From positions 1-44,848 of the forward strand of contig JAISED010000068.1 of the NCBI GenBank assembly GCA_031264295.1: a DNA stretch of 44,848 nt, given 5' to 3'. The stretch comes from Eubacteriales Family XIII. Incertae Sedis bacterium (GTDB lineage Bacteria; Bacillota; Clostridia; Peptostreptococcales; Anaerovoracaceae). A program made the translations under genes and the position numbers. Of the stretch, positions 33,180 through 42,142 are shown piece by piece; positions within the stretch are counted from its first letter, which is position 1; every line of letters starts with the position of its first letter. A model generated the notes under the pieces. The model was not told the origin of the DNA. It searched no databases and saw nothing but the letters and a program-made list of their open reading frames with translations.

Positions 33180-33668
33180 ATGAAAAAATTAGACTTTTCG
33201 GTAGCGATATTGGCAGGGGTTTCATGTGTGTTTATGTACATACAAGTACCTGTATGGGCAATATTCATAGGATGGGCATGGTACTTTACACTGGGCGCGT
33301 CGCCGGAACTGTTAAAGAAGGGCATATTGCCTTCGATTGCGGGTTCGGTTCTGGCCGTGGCCGCCTTCCTGTTGATCGATGCGCTGTCCATGATAATGCC
33401 TTCAATGGCAGCTGTGATCATTTCGGTTATCATCACGGTGTTTGCGCTCATGATGACGCTCAAGGCGCCCGCCTTCAATCCATCGCTGATCTCATTCAAC
33501 GCGTATTCCTGCATATTTGTGGGATATGCGGCGGGCGCATACATGGTCGTCGATGGTATGCCGCCCTTACTTAACGCCGCCATATGGATCACAGGCGGGA
33601 ACTACATAGGACTTATTTTCGGATGGTTGAGTATATATTTCAGCAATATAGGCTCAAAAAAGGGATAA
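33180..33668 (+). CDS. DUF1097-family membrane protein
   Basis: 162 residues with five or six membrane segments. WAIFIGWAWYFTLGA and FNPSLISFNAYSCIFVGYAA are typical of the DUF1097 family, whose function is not established. The start is set at ATG 33180, with GGAGGAG 12 bases upstream; ATGs at 33156 and 33159 lie before or within the site. Co-transcription with the carboxylase operon suggests it imports or exports the operon's substrate or product, by context only. It is the last gene of the operon; I see no clear terminator before the promoter at 33747. Confidence 0.85.
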   Translation: MKKLDFSVAILAGVSCVFMYIQVPVWAIFIGWAWYFTLGASPELLKKGILPSIAGSVLAVAAFLLIDALSMIMPSMAAVIISVIITVFALMMTLKAPAFNPSLISFNAYSCIFVGYAAGAYMVVDGMPPLLNAAIWITGGNYIGLIFGWLSIYFSNIGSKKG

Positions 33669-33746
33669 TGTAATCAGGTTCCGGTATGGGGAAAAATGGC
33701 GTGGTGTTTGAATAGTAACCAATATGACATAATATTCATAATTTTC

Positions 33747-33775
33747 TTGACATGAAATGCCAACTAATGTAAAAT
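33747..33775 (+). promoter_or_regulatory. Sigma-A promoter of the first M14 carboxypeptidase gene
   Basis: TTGACA (33747-33752), a spacer of 17 bases and TAAAAT (33770-33775). The same layout with the same hexamers is found at 37554-37582. Transcription would start at about 33782. Confidence 0.75.
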
Positions 33776-33786
33776 GTACTAGAAAA

Positions 33787-33823
33787 CAGGGCAATGGGGC
33801 ACGCTGCAGTACCCATAGCCCTG
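33787..33823 (+). promoter_or_regulatory. 5'-terminal stem-loop of the first M14 transcript
   Basis: CAGGGCAATGGG (33787-33798) pairs with CCCATAGCCCTG (33812-33823) with one A-A mismatch in 12 positions. It begins about five bases after the predicted transcript start. The second carboxypeptidase gene has the same element with compensating base changes. There is no U-tract, so it is not a standard terminator; mRNA protection or protein or ligand binding is more plausible. Confidence 0.7.
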
Positions 33824-33898
33824 TTCTATTATTTATCTTGTATCTTTTGCCAGTCCCCTATAAATCCTATGCAGCTTGTAGAATGGAGGTAGTTGGAA

Positions 33899-36800
33899 AT
33901 GAAAGCTTTACAGTTTAGGTACCGGAATCGGCGAATATCAAAGCTCATAGCGTTGATGCTCGCTTTGACGCTGATTCTTCCAGTCGGCTTTAATCCGGTG
34001 TTCAGCGCGGATTCGTCATCGCCGGACGCCGCGTACAGCCCGGGCGCCGACGCAGACGCCGTGTACAGCACGGGTTTTGAAGGCGCGGACGACGCTTTCC
34101 AGACTCTTGCATTATCGGATAGTGAGATTTATATCGAAAATCCTATAATCGAGATGACGAAAAAAGACAAACATGTGATAATCGTAACAGTAGCGGGCAT
34201 CACCACGGCGGATGCGAACGCATGGGCTAAATCCCTGAGATGGGATTTGAAGCGGAGCGCCGCAGATAGTCCCCAGTGGAAGTACGGGGATGAAACCAAG
34301 GCTTTATTTGATAATATATACACAGGAGACAGCCTCGAAAATTGGAAAAAATGGGGCAATAACGGCAGCAGCAACACCGATCCGCTGTTTTCGGGGATAG
34401 TCGTCACAGGCGCGGCTATAAGCGATGCGTACACAGACGAAGAAGCGATCCGAGTGGTATTGAGCTTTGAAAATGAACTCTTTTTCACCAATAATCGCGG
34501 CGTGGGAACCTTTGACGCCTCTACTACGGCCAACCGGAATGTTCCCGCGGTTTTCATAGGCGATTACACGCTGACTGCCGTAGATGAGGGCGACGGCGAC
34601 GCGGATGATGCACTGATCGCGGAGGGGACGATGAATTTCAGAACCTATGAGACATATCGTACATACGCCGAATTGGAAGCCGAGCTTGATAAAATCAAGG
34701 CTGCAGCCCTTTTAAACGGGCGTTATATGGATGTTGAAGTGTTCGGTCAGAGCGAAGGCGGATTCGATCAGTATTATGTTACCTTTGCTTCGTCAAAAAG
34801 CGCGGTGGAAGATTATCTCGAACTGACCGAAAGGGCTGAAACGGAACCTGCGGCGGTTCAGGCGGAATTGGCGGGCGGAACGCTCGGCGACTATGTGCTG
34901 CCATTCCATATCAACAATATCCACCCGGACGAGAACCCCGGTTCCGACGCGCCCATAAACTTCCTCTGGAAACTGGCGACACAGGATGAGATCGCCTACT
35001 CGGAGATAACAGGCTTCGCAGAGGGCGTAGTCGTACCTGATTTTTACACGACCGACGCCATAAAGGAATGGTCTCACAACTATGGCAGACTGGGCGCCTC
35101 GCAGGGTTCGCTTGATGTGAACGACCAGTACACACTCGCCGCCAATACATTCGATGTTGACGAGATATTGGAGGATGTATTCTTCATCGTGTCTCCCAAC
35201 GAGAATCCCGACGGCAGAACGGTCAACTCAAGAAGGAATATGAATGGTTTCGACCTGAATCGCGACGGCAGTTTCCAGACACAGAAAGAAACCTACAATA
35301 TGATGCAGCTCATCAGTAAATGGAATCCCGCCGTATTCGTGGAATTCCATGGATTTGTGTCAGACTTCCTCGTTGAGCCATGTACGCCGCCTCATGAACC
35401 CAACCTTGAATATGATATTCTCATTGAGAATTTCTATAAGGCGGGGGAATCCTTCGGCAACGCCGCTTTAGGCAGTCTGGCGGATAAGTACCCCAAGGCG
35501 GACGGACTGCCCAGCTTTTCAAAATACCACATGCCTATAAGGGACGGATTTGACTCAGGCGAGTGGGACGCGTGGGACGATCTTTCCGCCAACTATACGC
35601 CCAGCTATGCGATGCTGAACAGCGGGAGTTTCGGTTACACGATAGAAACGCCATACAGCAATCAGGCGGCTACAGATCTGCTGGAATACGGGCTTTATGG
35701 CATGGTCACCTTCCTTTCGGATAATAAAGATGATATTTTCGACGGTCAGCTTGAATTCTTCCGGCGGGGAATCGAAAATATTGATGTTTCGGTAGAGCCG
35801 GATAACAAGCTTGAACCGCTGTATGTGGATCTCAAGGATAATGTGCTCGAAGACGACCTGTGGCGCCCCAAATACACGGGCGAAGGCGAAACAGGGAAAT
35901 TCTTCCCGGAATACTATATTATTCCGGTAGATAAAGATGCTCAGAGAGATCCCGCCGCCGCAGCCGAGATCGAGCACTTCCTTTACAGAAACGACGTCCG
36001 TCTCAAGGTCTTGAATAAGGACACTCTCATCGACGGCATTAGCTACAAGGAAGGAACTCTTGTGGTAGATATGCATCAGGCTAAGCGGGATTACGCAAAC
36101 GCTGTGCTGTGGGACGGCATAAATTCATCGTTCTTCTCGGGGCTGTATTCCGAATCCGTTGTAAGTCATCCCAAGCTGCGCGGTTTTGACTGCATAGCGG
36201 TAGCAAAGCCGGGCGCCATACCTGCCGCAAACCTTACGGTTCAATCCACGCCTAGGGCGGCGGTCAGCTCGTTCAGCGGAGACGCGGCCGAACCGGCGGT
36301 CATAATCAAGAACAACGGGCTGGAGGCCGTGCGCGCCGTGAACCGTATTCTGGCCGACGGCGAGGAAGTCGGCTTCATTTCTACCGGCGTTTCCAAGGGG
36401 AATTTCTTAGTGGAAAAGGACGTGTTTGACGAATACAGCGGTGAATTCGCCATTGTGGGAAGCGGTGTTTCCAAGGCCGGCGGCGATGTTTACAAGCTAG
36501 TCGAGCCGAAGATCTATATTGCCGGGCGCGTCAAGGAGTATAATGTAGCCGTGTCGGCTGCGGACGCGTATTACTCGGGATGGTTCAGTGAGGGCTACGG
36601 CGCCAAGAACTGGACTAATATTCACAGCAATGAAGCCTCAAACTTCGATATGATGGCCTTCGGTAAGCAGATGAACTTTAACATAGCGGAGACGCCTGCA
36701 GAGGCTTCGATCATAGTGGGCGCGTCGGCTGTAAACGCAGGACAGTACGGCGCCGACGCCCTCGCTGCGGTAAAGGCGGGTAAGCCGTATATAGCTACAG

Positions 36801-37507
36801 GCGCATCGCCGCTGAACCTTATAAGAAGTAATATACTGGCGGGAACGGCCTTCATGTACAGAACCGTATCCGGAGCGGAGTCCCTGCACACTGTAGATTA
36901 TCCCAGCGACAGCGTGATCACTGCGCCGCAGATACAGTCGGGCGACGATATCATATACTCCTACGGGGGCGCTTACATAACAGACGTACCGGAGGGCGCG
37001 ACTGTGCTGATCAAGGCGAAGACCTCCGCCGAAAACTTCCATATAGCCGGTTGTTTCCCCGCTGTAAGTGACGATAACCTCGGCGGCAAGGCTGAAGCCT
37101 TCAGCTACAAGGGTACGAACAGTGCAGGCGATAATGTAGATGTGACGGTATTCGCTAACAGCATCGTGAGGAAGGCTCACCAGCAGGACGACTATCTCTT
37201 CGCGACAAACGCCATATACAGCAAGTCCGTCGGCGAGGCCTGGGAAGCGTTCAGCGGGGAAGAAATGATCACATATGTGGAGATAAATTCACCTACGCGT
37301 ATCAATACGCGCCTCAGAACCCCTGTACAGCTTGACTTCTCCGTAGACGGCTCGGCATATGAGATCCAATCATCCAACGCGAGTATTGCTAAGGTGGACT
37401 ACAACGGACTCATCACGCCGGTTCGCGCGGGCATGGCTACGGTCACGATCCGCACGACAGACGGAAGCGGCTTAGCCAAATCGGTGTTAGTAAGTGTAAC
37501 GCCGTAA
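33899..37507 (+). CDS. Secreted M14-family zinc carboxypeptidase-like protein with BIG2 domain
   Basis: 1202 residues from the ATG at 33899, with GGAGG nine bases upstream. A signal peptide covers about 1-37 (LMLALTLILPVGFNPVFS). The M14 catalytic core has IHPDENPGSD (zinc ligands His342 and Glu345), DLNRDG (Arg455), VEFHGF (His484) and YTIETP (catalytic Glu583). An about 500-residue region of unknown function follows, with YNVAVSAADAYYSGWFSEGY and ADALAAVKAGKPYIATGA. A BIG2-like Ig domain (about 1124-1202) ends the protein. There are no SLH repeats, so it should be freely secreted. It cleaves C-terminal residues from peptides, or trims wall peptides, but the specificity is not visible. It is followed by a longer paralog. 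Confidence 0.88.
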   Translation: MKALQFRYRNRRISKLIALMLALTLILPVGFNPVFSADSSSPDAAYSPGADADAVYSTGFEGADDAFQTLALSDSEIYIENPIIEMTKKDKHVIIVTVAGITTADANAWAKSLRWDLKRSAADSPQWKYGDETKALFDNIYTGDSLENWKKWGNNGSSNTDPLFSGIVVTGAAISDAYTDEEAIRVVLSFENELFFTNNRGVGTFDASTTANRNVPAVFIGDYTLTAVDEGDGDADDALIAEGTMNFRTYETYRTYAELEAELDKIKAAALLNGRYMDVEVFGQSEGGFDQYYVTFASSKSAVEDYLELTERAETEPAAVQAELAGGTLGDYVLPFHINNIHPDENPGSDAPINFLWKLATQDEIAYSEITGFAEGVVVPDFYTTDAIKEWSHNYGRLGASQGSLDVNDQYTLAANTFDVDEILEDVFFIVSPNENPDGRTVNSRRNMNGFDLNRDGSFQTQKETYNMMQLISKWNPAVFVEFHGFVSDFLVEPCTPPHEPNLEYDILIENFYKAGESFGNAALGSLADKYPKADGLPSFSKYHMPIRDGFDSGEWDAWDDLSANYTPSYAMLNSGSFGYTIETPYSNQAATDLLEYGLYGMVTFLSDNKDDIFDGQLEFFRRGIENIDVSVEPDNKLEPLYVDLKDNVLEDDLWRPKYTGEGETGKFFPEYYIIPVDKDAQRDPAAAAEIEHFLYRNDVRLKVLNKDTLIDGISYKEGTLVVDMHQAKRDYANAVLWDGINSSFFSGLYSESVVSHPKLRGFDCIAVAKPGAIPAANLTVQSTPRAAVSSFSGDAAEPAVIIKNNGLEAVRAVNRILADGEEVGFISTGVSKGNFLVEKDVFDEYSGEFAIVGSGVSKAGGDVYKLVEPKIYIAGRVKEYNVAVSAADAYYSGWFSEGYGAKNWTNIHSNEASNFDMMAFGKQMNFNIAETPAEASIIVGASAVNAGQYGADALAAVKAGKPYIATGASPLNLIRSNILAGTAFMYRTVSGAESLHTVDYPSDSVITAPQIQSGDDIIYSYGGAYITDVPEGATVLIKAKTSAENFHIAGCFPAVSDDNLGGKAEAFSYKGTNSAGDNVDVTVFANSIVRKAHQQDDYLFATNAIYSKSVGEAWEAFSGEEMITYVEINSPTRINTRLRTPVQLDFSVDGSAYEIQSSNASIAKVDYNGLITPVRAGMATVTIRTTDGSGLAKSVLVSVTP

Positions 37508-37553
37508 TGCCGGACGCGTATGACAAATATCGCGATAAATTAACGACATTTTC

Positions 37554-37582
37554 TTGACATGAAATACTTAGTAAAGTAAAAT
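37554..37582 (+). promoter_or_regulatory. Sigma-A promoter of the second M14 carboxypeptidase gene
   Basis: TTGACA (37554-37559), a 17-base spacer and TAAAAT (37577-37582), matching the first copy at 33747-33775. It lies 46 bases after the stop codon of the first gene. Confidence 0.75.
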
Positions 37583-37592
37583 ATACTAAAAT

Positions 37593-37629
37593 CAGGGCAA
37601 TGGAGCAAACAGTCATATCCATTGCCCTG
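37593..37629 (+). promoter_or_regulatory. 5'-terminal stem-loop of the second M14 transcript
   Basis: CAGGGCAATGGA (37593-37604) pairs perfectly over 12 bases with TCCATTGCCCTG (37618-37629) around a 13-base loop. Relative to the first copy the closing G-C is replaced by A-T and the A-A mismatch by A-T, while loop sequences differ. This supports a conserved structure rather than chance. Confidence 0.72.
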
Positions 37630-37713
37630 TTGATTAGGGGATTATAAGTCTCCTTAGACCTTATTGGTTGCTTCTTTTGTTCCCAGCTAGTTTGTAGAAT
37701 GGAGGTAGTTGAA

Positions 37714-40700
37714 ATGAAAGTCTCACAGTTTGGGTACAGGAATCGGCACATTTCGAAGCTAATCGCTTTTATGCTTGCTTTGACGCTGATCCTTCCGGCG
37801 GGTTTTAATCCAATCTTTGGCGCGAACGCCGAAAGTGCGGAGGACGCCTTTCAGACTCTTGCATCATCCGATTCCGATAATGAGATCTACATCGAAAATC
37901 CCATCATCGAGATGACGAAAAAGGACAAACATTCAGTAATCATAACAGTAGCCGGTATAACTACGGCAGATGCAGACGCATGGGCTAAAGCACTGAAATG
38001 GGATTTGAAACGGAGCGCTGAAGATAGTCCCCAATGGAAATACGGGGATAAAACCAAGGAATTATTTAATAATATATATACAGGCGACAGTCTCGAAAAC
38101 TGGAAAAAATGGGGCTATAACGGCAGCGGAGTGAATGCTGCTCCACTGTTTTCTGAAATGGTCGTCACGGGCGCAGTTATAAGCGATCCCGGCGTCGGCG
38201 CCGACGTAATCAGAGTAGAAATGAGCTTCGAAAACGAACTCTTCTTTACCGATGATAAGGGGGTCGGAACATTTAACGCGTCCGGCACGGCGCACAGAAA
38301 CGTTCCCGCTGTATTCATAGGCGACTATGTGCTATCGGCTGCAGTAGAAGGCGGCGAAGGGGTAGAAGATGAAGTGGTCGCGGAAGGGATGATGAATTTC
38401 AGAACCTACGAGACCTATCGCACATACGCCGAGCTGAAAGCGGAGCTTGACGAAATCGAAAAAGCCGCACTCGCAAACGGACGCTATATGGATGTTGATG
38501 TATTCGGTCAGAGTGAAGGCGGATTCGATCAGTACTACGTCACGTTTGCGGCGTCAGAAGATGTGGTGGATGATTACCTGGAACTGACCGAAAGGGCTGA
38601 AACAGAACCCGCAACGGTTCAGGCGGAATTAGCGGCAGGGACGCTTGGCGACTATGCGCTGCCCTTCCATATTAACAATATCCATCCGGATGAGAATCCC
38701 GGCTCCGACGCGCCCATAAACTTCCTGTGGAAGTTGGCGACCCAGGATGAGATCGCATACTCAGAGATAGAAGACTTTGAGGACGGCGTGACCGTTCCCA
38801 ATGATCTTTACACGACCAAAGCCATAGAGGGATGGTCTCATGACTATGGCAGATTGGGCGAATCGCAGGGTTCACTGGACGTAAACGATACCTATGCGAT
38901 CGCCGATGAGACATTCGATGTTGACGAGATGTTAAAGGACGTCTTCTTCATAATCACTCCTAACGAGAATCCTGACGGCAGAACGGTTAACTCAAGGAGA
39001 AATATGAACGGTTTCGATCTGAACCGCGACGGCAGTTTCCAGACACAGAAAGAGACCTATAACATGATGCAGCTCATCAGTAAATGGAACCCCGCCGTAC
39101 TGGTGGAATTCCACGGATTTGTATCCGACTTTCTCATTGAGCCTTGCACGCCGCCTCATGAACCCAACCTCGAATATGATATTCTCATTGAGAATTTCTA
39201 TAAGGGGGCTGAGGCTTTCGGCAACGCCGCATTGGGCAGTCTGGCGGATATGTATCCCAAAACAGAAGGACTTCCCAGCTTTTCGAAGTACCACATTCCG
39301 TTGAGAGACGGTTTTAAAGCCGGAAAATGGGACGCGTGGGACGACCTTTCCACTAATTATACACCCAGCTACGCTATGCTGAACAGCAATTCATTTGGCT
39401 ATACCATAGAGACGCCGTACAGTAACCAGGCGTCGACGGATCTGCTGGAGTACGGGCTTTACGGCTTGGTCACATTTGTATCGGACAATAAGGATGAGAT
39501 TTTTGACGGACAGCTTGAATTCTTCAAGCGCGGAATCGAAAATGTTGACGTTTCGACAGAAGAGGGTAACAAGCTTGAGAGCTACTATGTGGATCTTGGC
39601 GATAAGTTGCTTGAAGACGATCAGTGGCGTCCCAAGTATACGGGCGAAGGCGAGACGGGGAAGTTTTTCCCCGAGTATTACATCATCCCCGTGGATAAGG
39701 ACGCTCAGAGGAATCCTGCGGCCGCAGCCGAGATCGAGCACTTCCTTTATAGAAACGACGTCCGTATCAAGGTTTTGAATAAGGACACTCTCATTGACGG
39801 CATTAACTACAAGGAAGGAACACTTGTGGTGGACATGCATCAGGCGAAACGGGATTACGCAAACGCCGTGCTGTGGGACGGCATAAATTCGTCGTTCTTC
39901 TCGGGGCTGTATTCCGAATCCGTCGTTAGTCATCCCAAGCTGCGCGGCTTTGACTGCATAGCGATAGCAAAGGCGGGCGCCATACCTGCCGCAAACCTTA
40001 CGGTTCAATCCACGCCCAGGGCGGCGGTCAGCGCGCTCAGCGGAGACGCGTCTAAGCCTGCGGTCATAATCAAGAACAATGGGATAGAGGCTGTACGCGC
40101 TGTGAACAGCATTCTGGCTGGCGGCAAGGACGTGGGCTTCGTTTCCTCAGGCGCCTTCAAGGGTAATTTCTTGGTTGAAAAGAGCGTATTTGACCAATAC
40201 AGCAAAGATTTCGCTCTCGTAGGAGACAGTGTTTCCAAGGCAGGCGGCGATGTTTACAAGCTCGTAGAGCCGAAGGTCTACATAGCAGGCCGCGTCAAGG
40301 AATATAATGTGGATGTGGCAGCGGAGGACGATTACTACTCCGGGTGGTTCAGTGAGGGCTACGGCGCTAAGAACTGGACTAATATTCACAGCAATGAAGC
40401 CTCAAATTTCGATGTGATGGCCTTTGGTAAGCAGATGAACTTCAAGATAGCGGAAACGCCGGCGGCGGCTTCGATCATAGTAGGCGCATCGGCTGTGAAC
40501 TCAGGTCAGTACGGCGCCGACGCCCTCGCTGCAGTAAAGGCAGGTAAACCTTATATAGCCACAGGCGCGTCGCCGCTAAGCCTCATAAGAAGTAATATAC
40601 TGGCGGGAACAGGATTCGCGTTTCTAAACGTTTCCGGAGCGGAGTCACTTCACACTGTAGATTATCCCAGCGGCAGCGTGATCACCGCACCGCAGATACA

Positions 40701-42078
40701 GTCGGGCGACGATATCATATACTCCTACGGGGGCGCGTACATAACAGCCGTACCGGAAGGGGCGACCATACTGATCAAGGCAAAGACCGCCGCTGAAAAC
40801 TTCCACATAGCAGGATGTTTCCCCGGCGTGAGCGACGAGAACCTTGGCGGTAAGGCCGAAGCATTCAGCTATCAAGGGAAAAATGAAGCCGGAGAAGATG
40901 TGGATGTGACGGTATTCGCCAACAGCATTGTGAGGAAGGCTCACCAGCAGGACGACTATCTCTTTGCGACGAGCGCTATATACAGCAAGTCCCTCGGCGA
41001 GGCTTGGGAAGCGTTTAGCGGAACCGAAGATACAAGCGCGACTCAGTATAAGGTAAGTTTTGATGCAAAGGGCGGATCACCTGTTCCGGCAGAGCAGACA
41101 GTGAGCGAAAACGGTTTCGCTGCAAAACCCGACGACCCCGCTAGGATGGGAAATAAATTCATGGGATGGTTCCTTGGTTTGGATGCAAGCGCCTTCGATT
41201 TTGAGACCACTCCGATAACGGCGGATATTCTGCTTACAGCTAAGTGGAGAGCGACAGGCACTTTCCCTGTCACAAGCAGTGACAATAATAACACGCCGAA
41301 TACTCAAGCGCCTGCAGAAACAGGCGCCGAAGTTCCTACGACTAGTGACAGCGCTGTAAACACGCCTGATACAAGTGCACCTACAGGAACTTTGGCAGCG
41401 TTCCGTGACGCCTCTGCCATATCGGGATGGGCGTTGCCATTTCTTGAAGAATTGATTGCGGCGGGTGTGATTTCGGGACGCAGCGACGGCTCTCTCGATC
41501 CCAAGGGTGAGGTGACCCGTGCGGAGTTTACGAAGATGCTGGTGCTTGCGCTCGACATCAAAGCAGGTGGTGAAGCTGTAGTATTTTCAGACGACGTAAA
41601 GGATGGAGACTGGCATAAGACATTTGTCGATATTGCATCTTCCAACGGCTTGATTCAGGGTATTTCAGGCACGAGCTTTGCTCCGAACAACAAGATCACA
41701 AGACAGGATCTCTGTGTGATAATGTACCGCGCTTTGGCGGCGCTTAATATCACGCTTCCGGCGCCGGACGGCGGCGTATTCCCGGACGACGGAGCGATAG
41801 CCGATTATGCGAAGGATGCTGTGAGTATGCTGAAACAGATCGGTATAGTAAGCGGACGCGAAGACGGGCGCTTTGATCCCGAGGCTTACGCGTCACGTGA
41901 AGAGACGGCGAAAATAATAAGCGGAATAAGGGCTTATGTAAGCTCTCAAACTGTGGGTTCAGCCACCGCTGATGGTCCAGCCACCGCTGACGAAGCGGGC
42001 GCCGCTGACGGTTCAGCCGCCGCCGCAGGCGCCGCTGACGGTTCGGCCACCGCTGACGAAGCAGCGGCCACCGAATGA
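37714..42078 (+). CDS. M14-family zinc carboxypeptidase-like protein with SLH anchor (paralog)
   Basis: 1454 residues from the ATG at 37714, with GGAGG eight bases upstream; the in-frame ATG at 37699 overlaps the site. It is closely similar to the previous protein over the signal peptide, catalytic core and large central region. Zinc ligands are His324, Glu327 and His467; the catalytic Glu is 566. The C-terminus differs. An InlB/Flg_new-type beta repeat (about 1111-1180: YKVSFDAKGGSPVPAEQTV) is followed by a Thr/Pro/Ala linker and three SLH repeats (about 1226-1410; PKGEVTRAEFTKML is one). An Ala/Thr/Asp/Gly-rich tail of about 40 residues ends the protein. It is therefore wall-bound, unlike its neighbour. 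The antiporter gene follows 64 bases later. Confidence 0.9.
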   Translation: MKVSQFGYRNRHISKLIAFMLALTLILPAGFNPIFGANAESAEDAFQTLASSDSDNEIYIENPIIEMTKKDKHSVIITVAGITTADADAWAKALKWDLKRSAEDSPQWKYGDKTKELFNNIYTGDSLENWKKWGYNGSGVNAAPLFSEMVVTGAVISDPGVGADVIRVEMSFENELFFTDDKGVGTFNASGTAHRNVPAVFIGDYVLSAAVEGGEGVEDEVVAEGMMNFRTYETYRTYAELKAELDEIEKAALANGRYMDVDVFGQSEGGFDQYYVTFAASEDVVDDYLELTERAETEPATVQAELAAGTLGDYALPFHINNIHPDENPGSDAPINFLWKLATQDEIAYSEIEDFEDGVTVPNDLYTTKAIEGWSHDYGRLGESQGSLDVNDTYAIADETFDVDEMLKDVFFIITPNENPDGRTVNSRRNMNGFDLNRDGSFQTQKETYNMMQLISKWNPAVLVEFHGFVSDFLIEPCTPPHEPNLEYDILIENFYKGAEAFGNAALGSLADMYPKTEGLPSFSKYHIPLRDGFKAGKWDAWDDLSTNYTPSYAMLNSNSFGYTIETPYSNQASTDLLEYGLYGLVTFVSDNKDEIFDGQLEFFKRGIENVDVSTEEGNKLESYYVDLGDKLLEDDQWRPKYTGEGETGKFFPEYYIIPVDKDAQRNPAAAAEIEHFLYRNDVRIKVLNKDTLIDGINYKEGTLVVDMHQAKRDYANAVLWDGINSSFFSGLYSESVVSHPKLRGFDCIAIAKAGAIPAANLTVQSTPRAAVSALSGDASKPAVIIKNNGIEAVRAVNSILAGGKDVGFVSSGAFKGNFLVEKSVFDQYSKDFALVGDSVSKAGGDVYKLVEPKVYIAGRVKEYNVDVAAEDDYYSGWFSEGYGAKNWTNIHSNEASNFDVMAFGKQMNFKIAETPAAASIIVGASAVNSGQYGADALAAVKAGKPYIATGASPLSLIRSNILAGTGFAFLNVSGAESLHTVDYPSGSVITAPQIQSGDDIIYSYGGAYITAVPEGATILIKAKTAAENFHIAGCFPGVSDENLGGKAEAFSYQGKNEAGEDVDVTVFANSIVRKAHQQDDYLFATSAIYSKSLGEAWEAFSGTEDTSATQYKVSFDAKGGSPVPAEQTVSENGFAAKPDDPARMGNKFMGWFLGLDASAFDFETTPITADILLTAKWRATGTFPVTSSDNNNTPNTQAPAETGAEVPTTSDSAVNTPDTSAPTGTLAAFRDASAISGWALPFLEELIAAGVISGRSDGSLDPKGEVTRAEFTKMLVLALDIKAGGEAVVFSDDVKDGDWHKTFVDIASSNGLIQGISGTSFAPNNKITRQDLCVIMYRALAALNITLPAPDGGVFPDDGAIADYAKDAVSMLKQIGIVSGREDGRFDPEAYASREETAKIISGIRAYVSSQTVGSATADGPATADEAGAADGSAAAAGAADGSATADEAAATE

Positions 42079-42142
42079 TGTACATCGCGGGAGGATGCCC
42101 ATAACACTTGTATTAGACGTGAAGTAAAGGAGGAAAGACCCC

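Noticed and set aside
39391-40008. Minus-strand open frame of 205 codons inside the second carboxypeptidase
   Set aside because: A matching antisense frame exists in the first paralog (35555-36076) only because the sense sequences are similar; no start signals.
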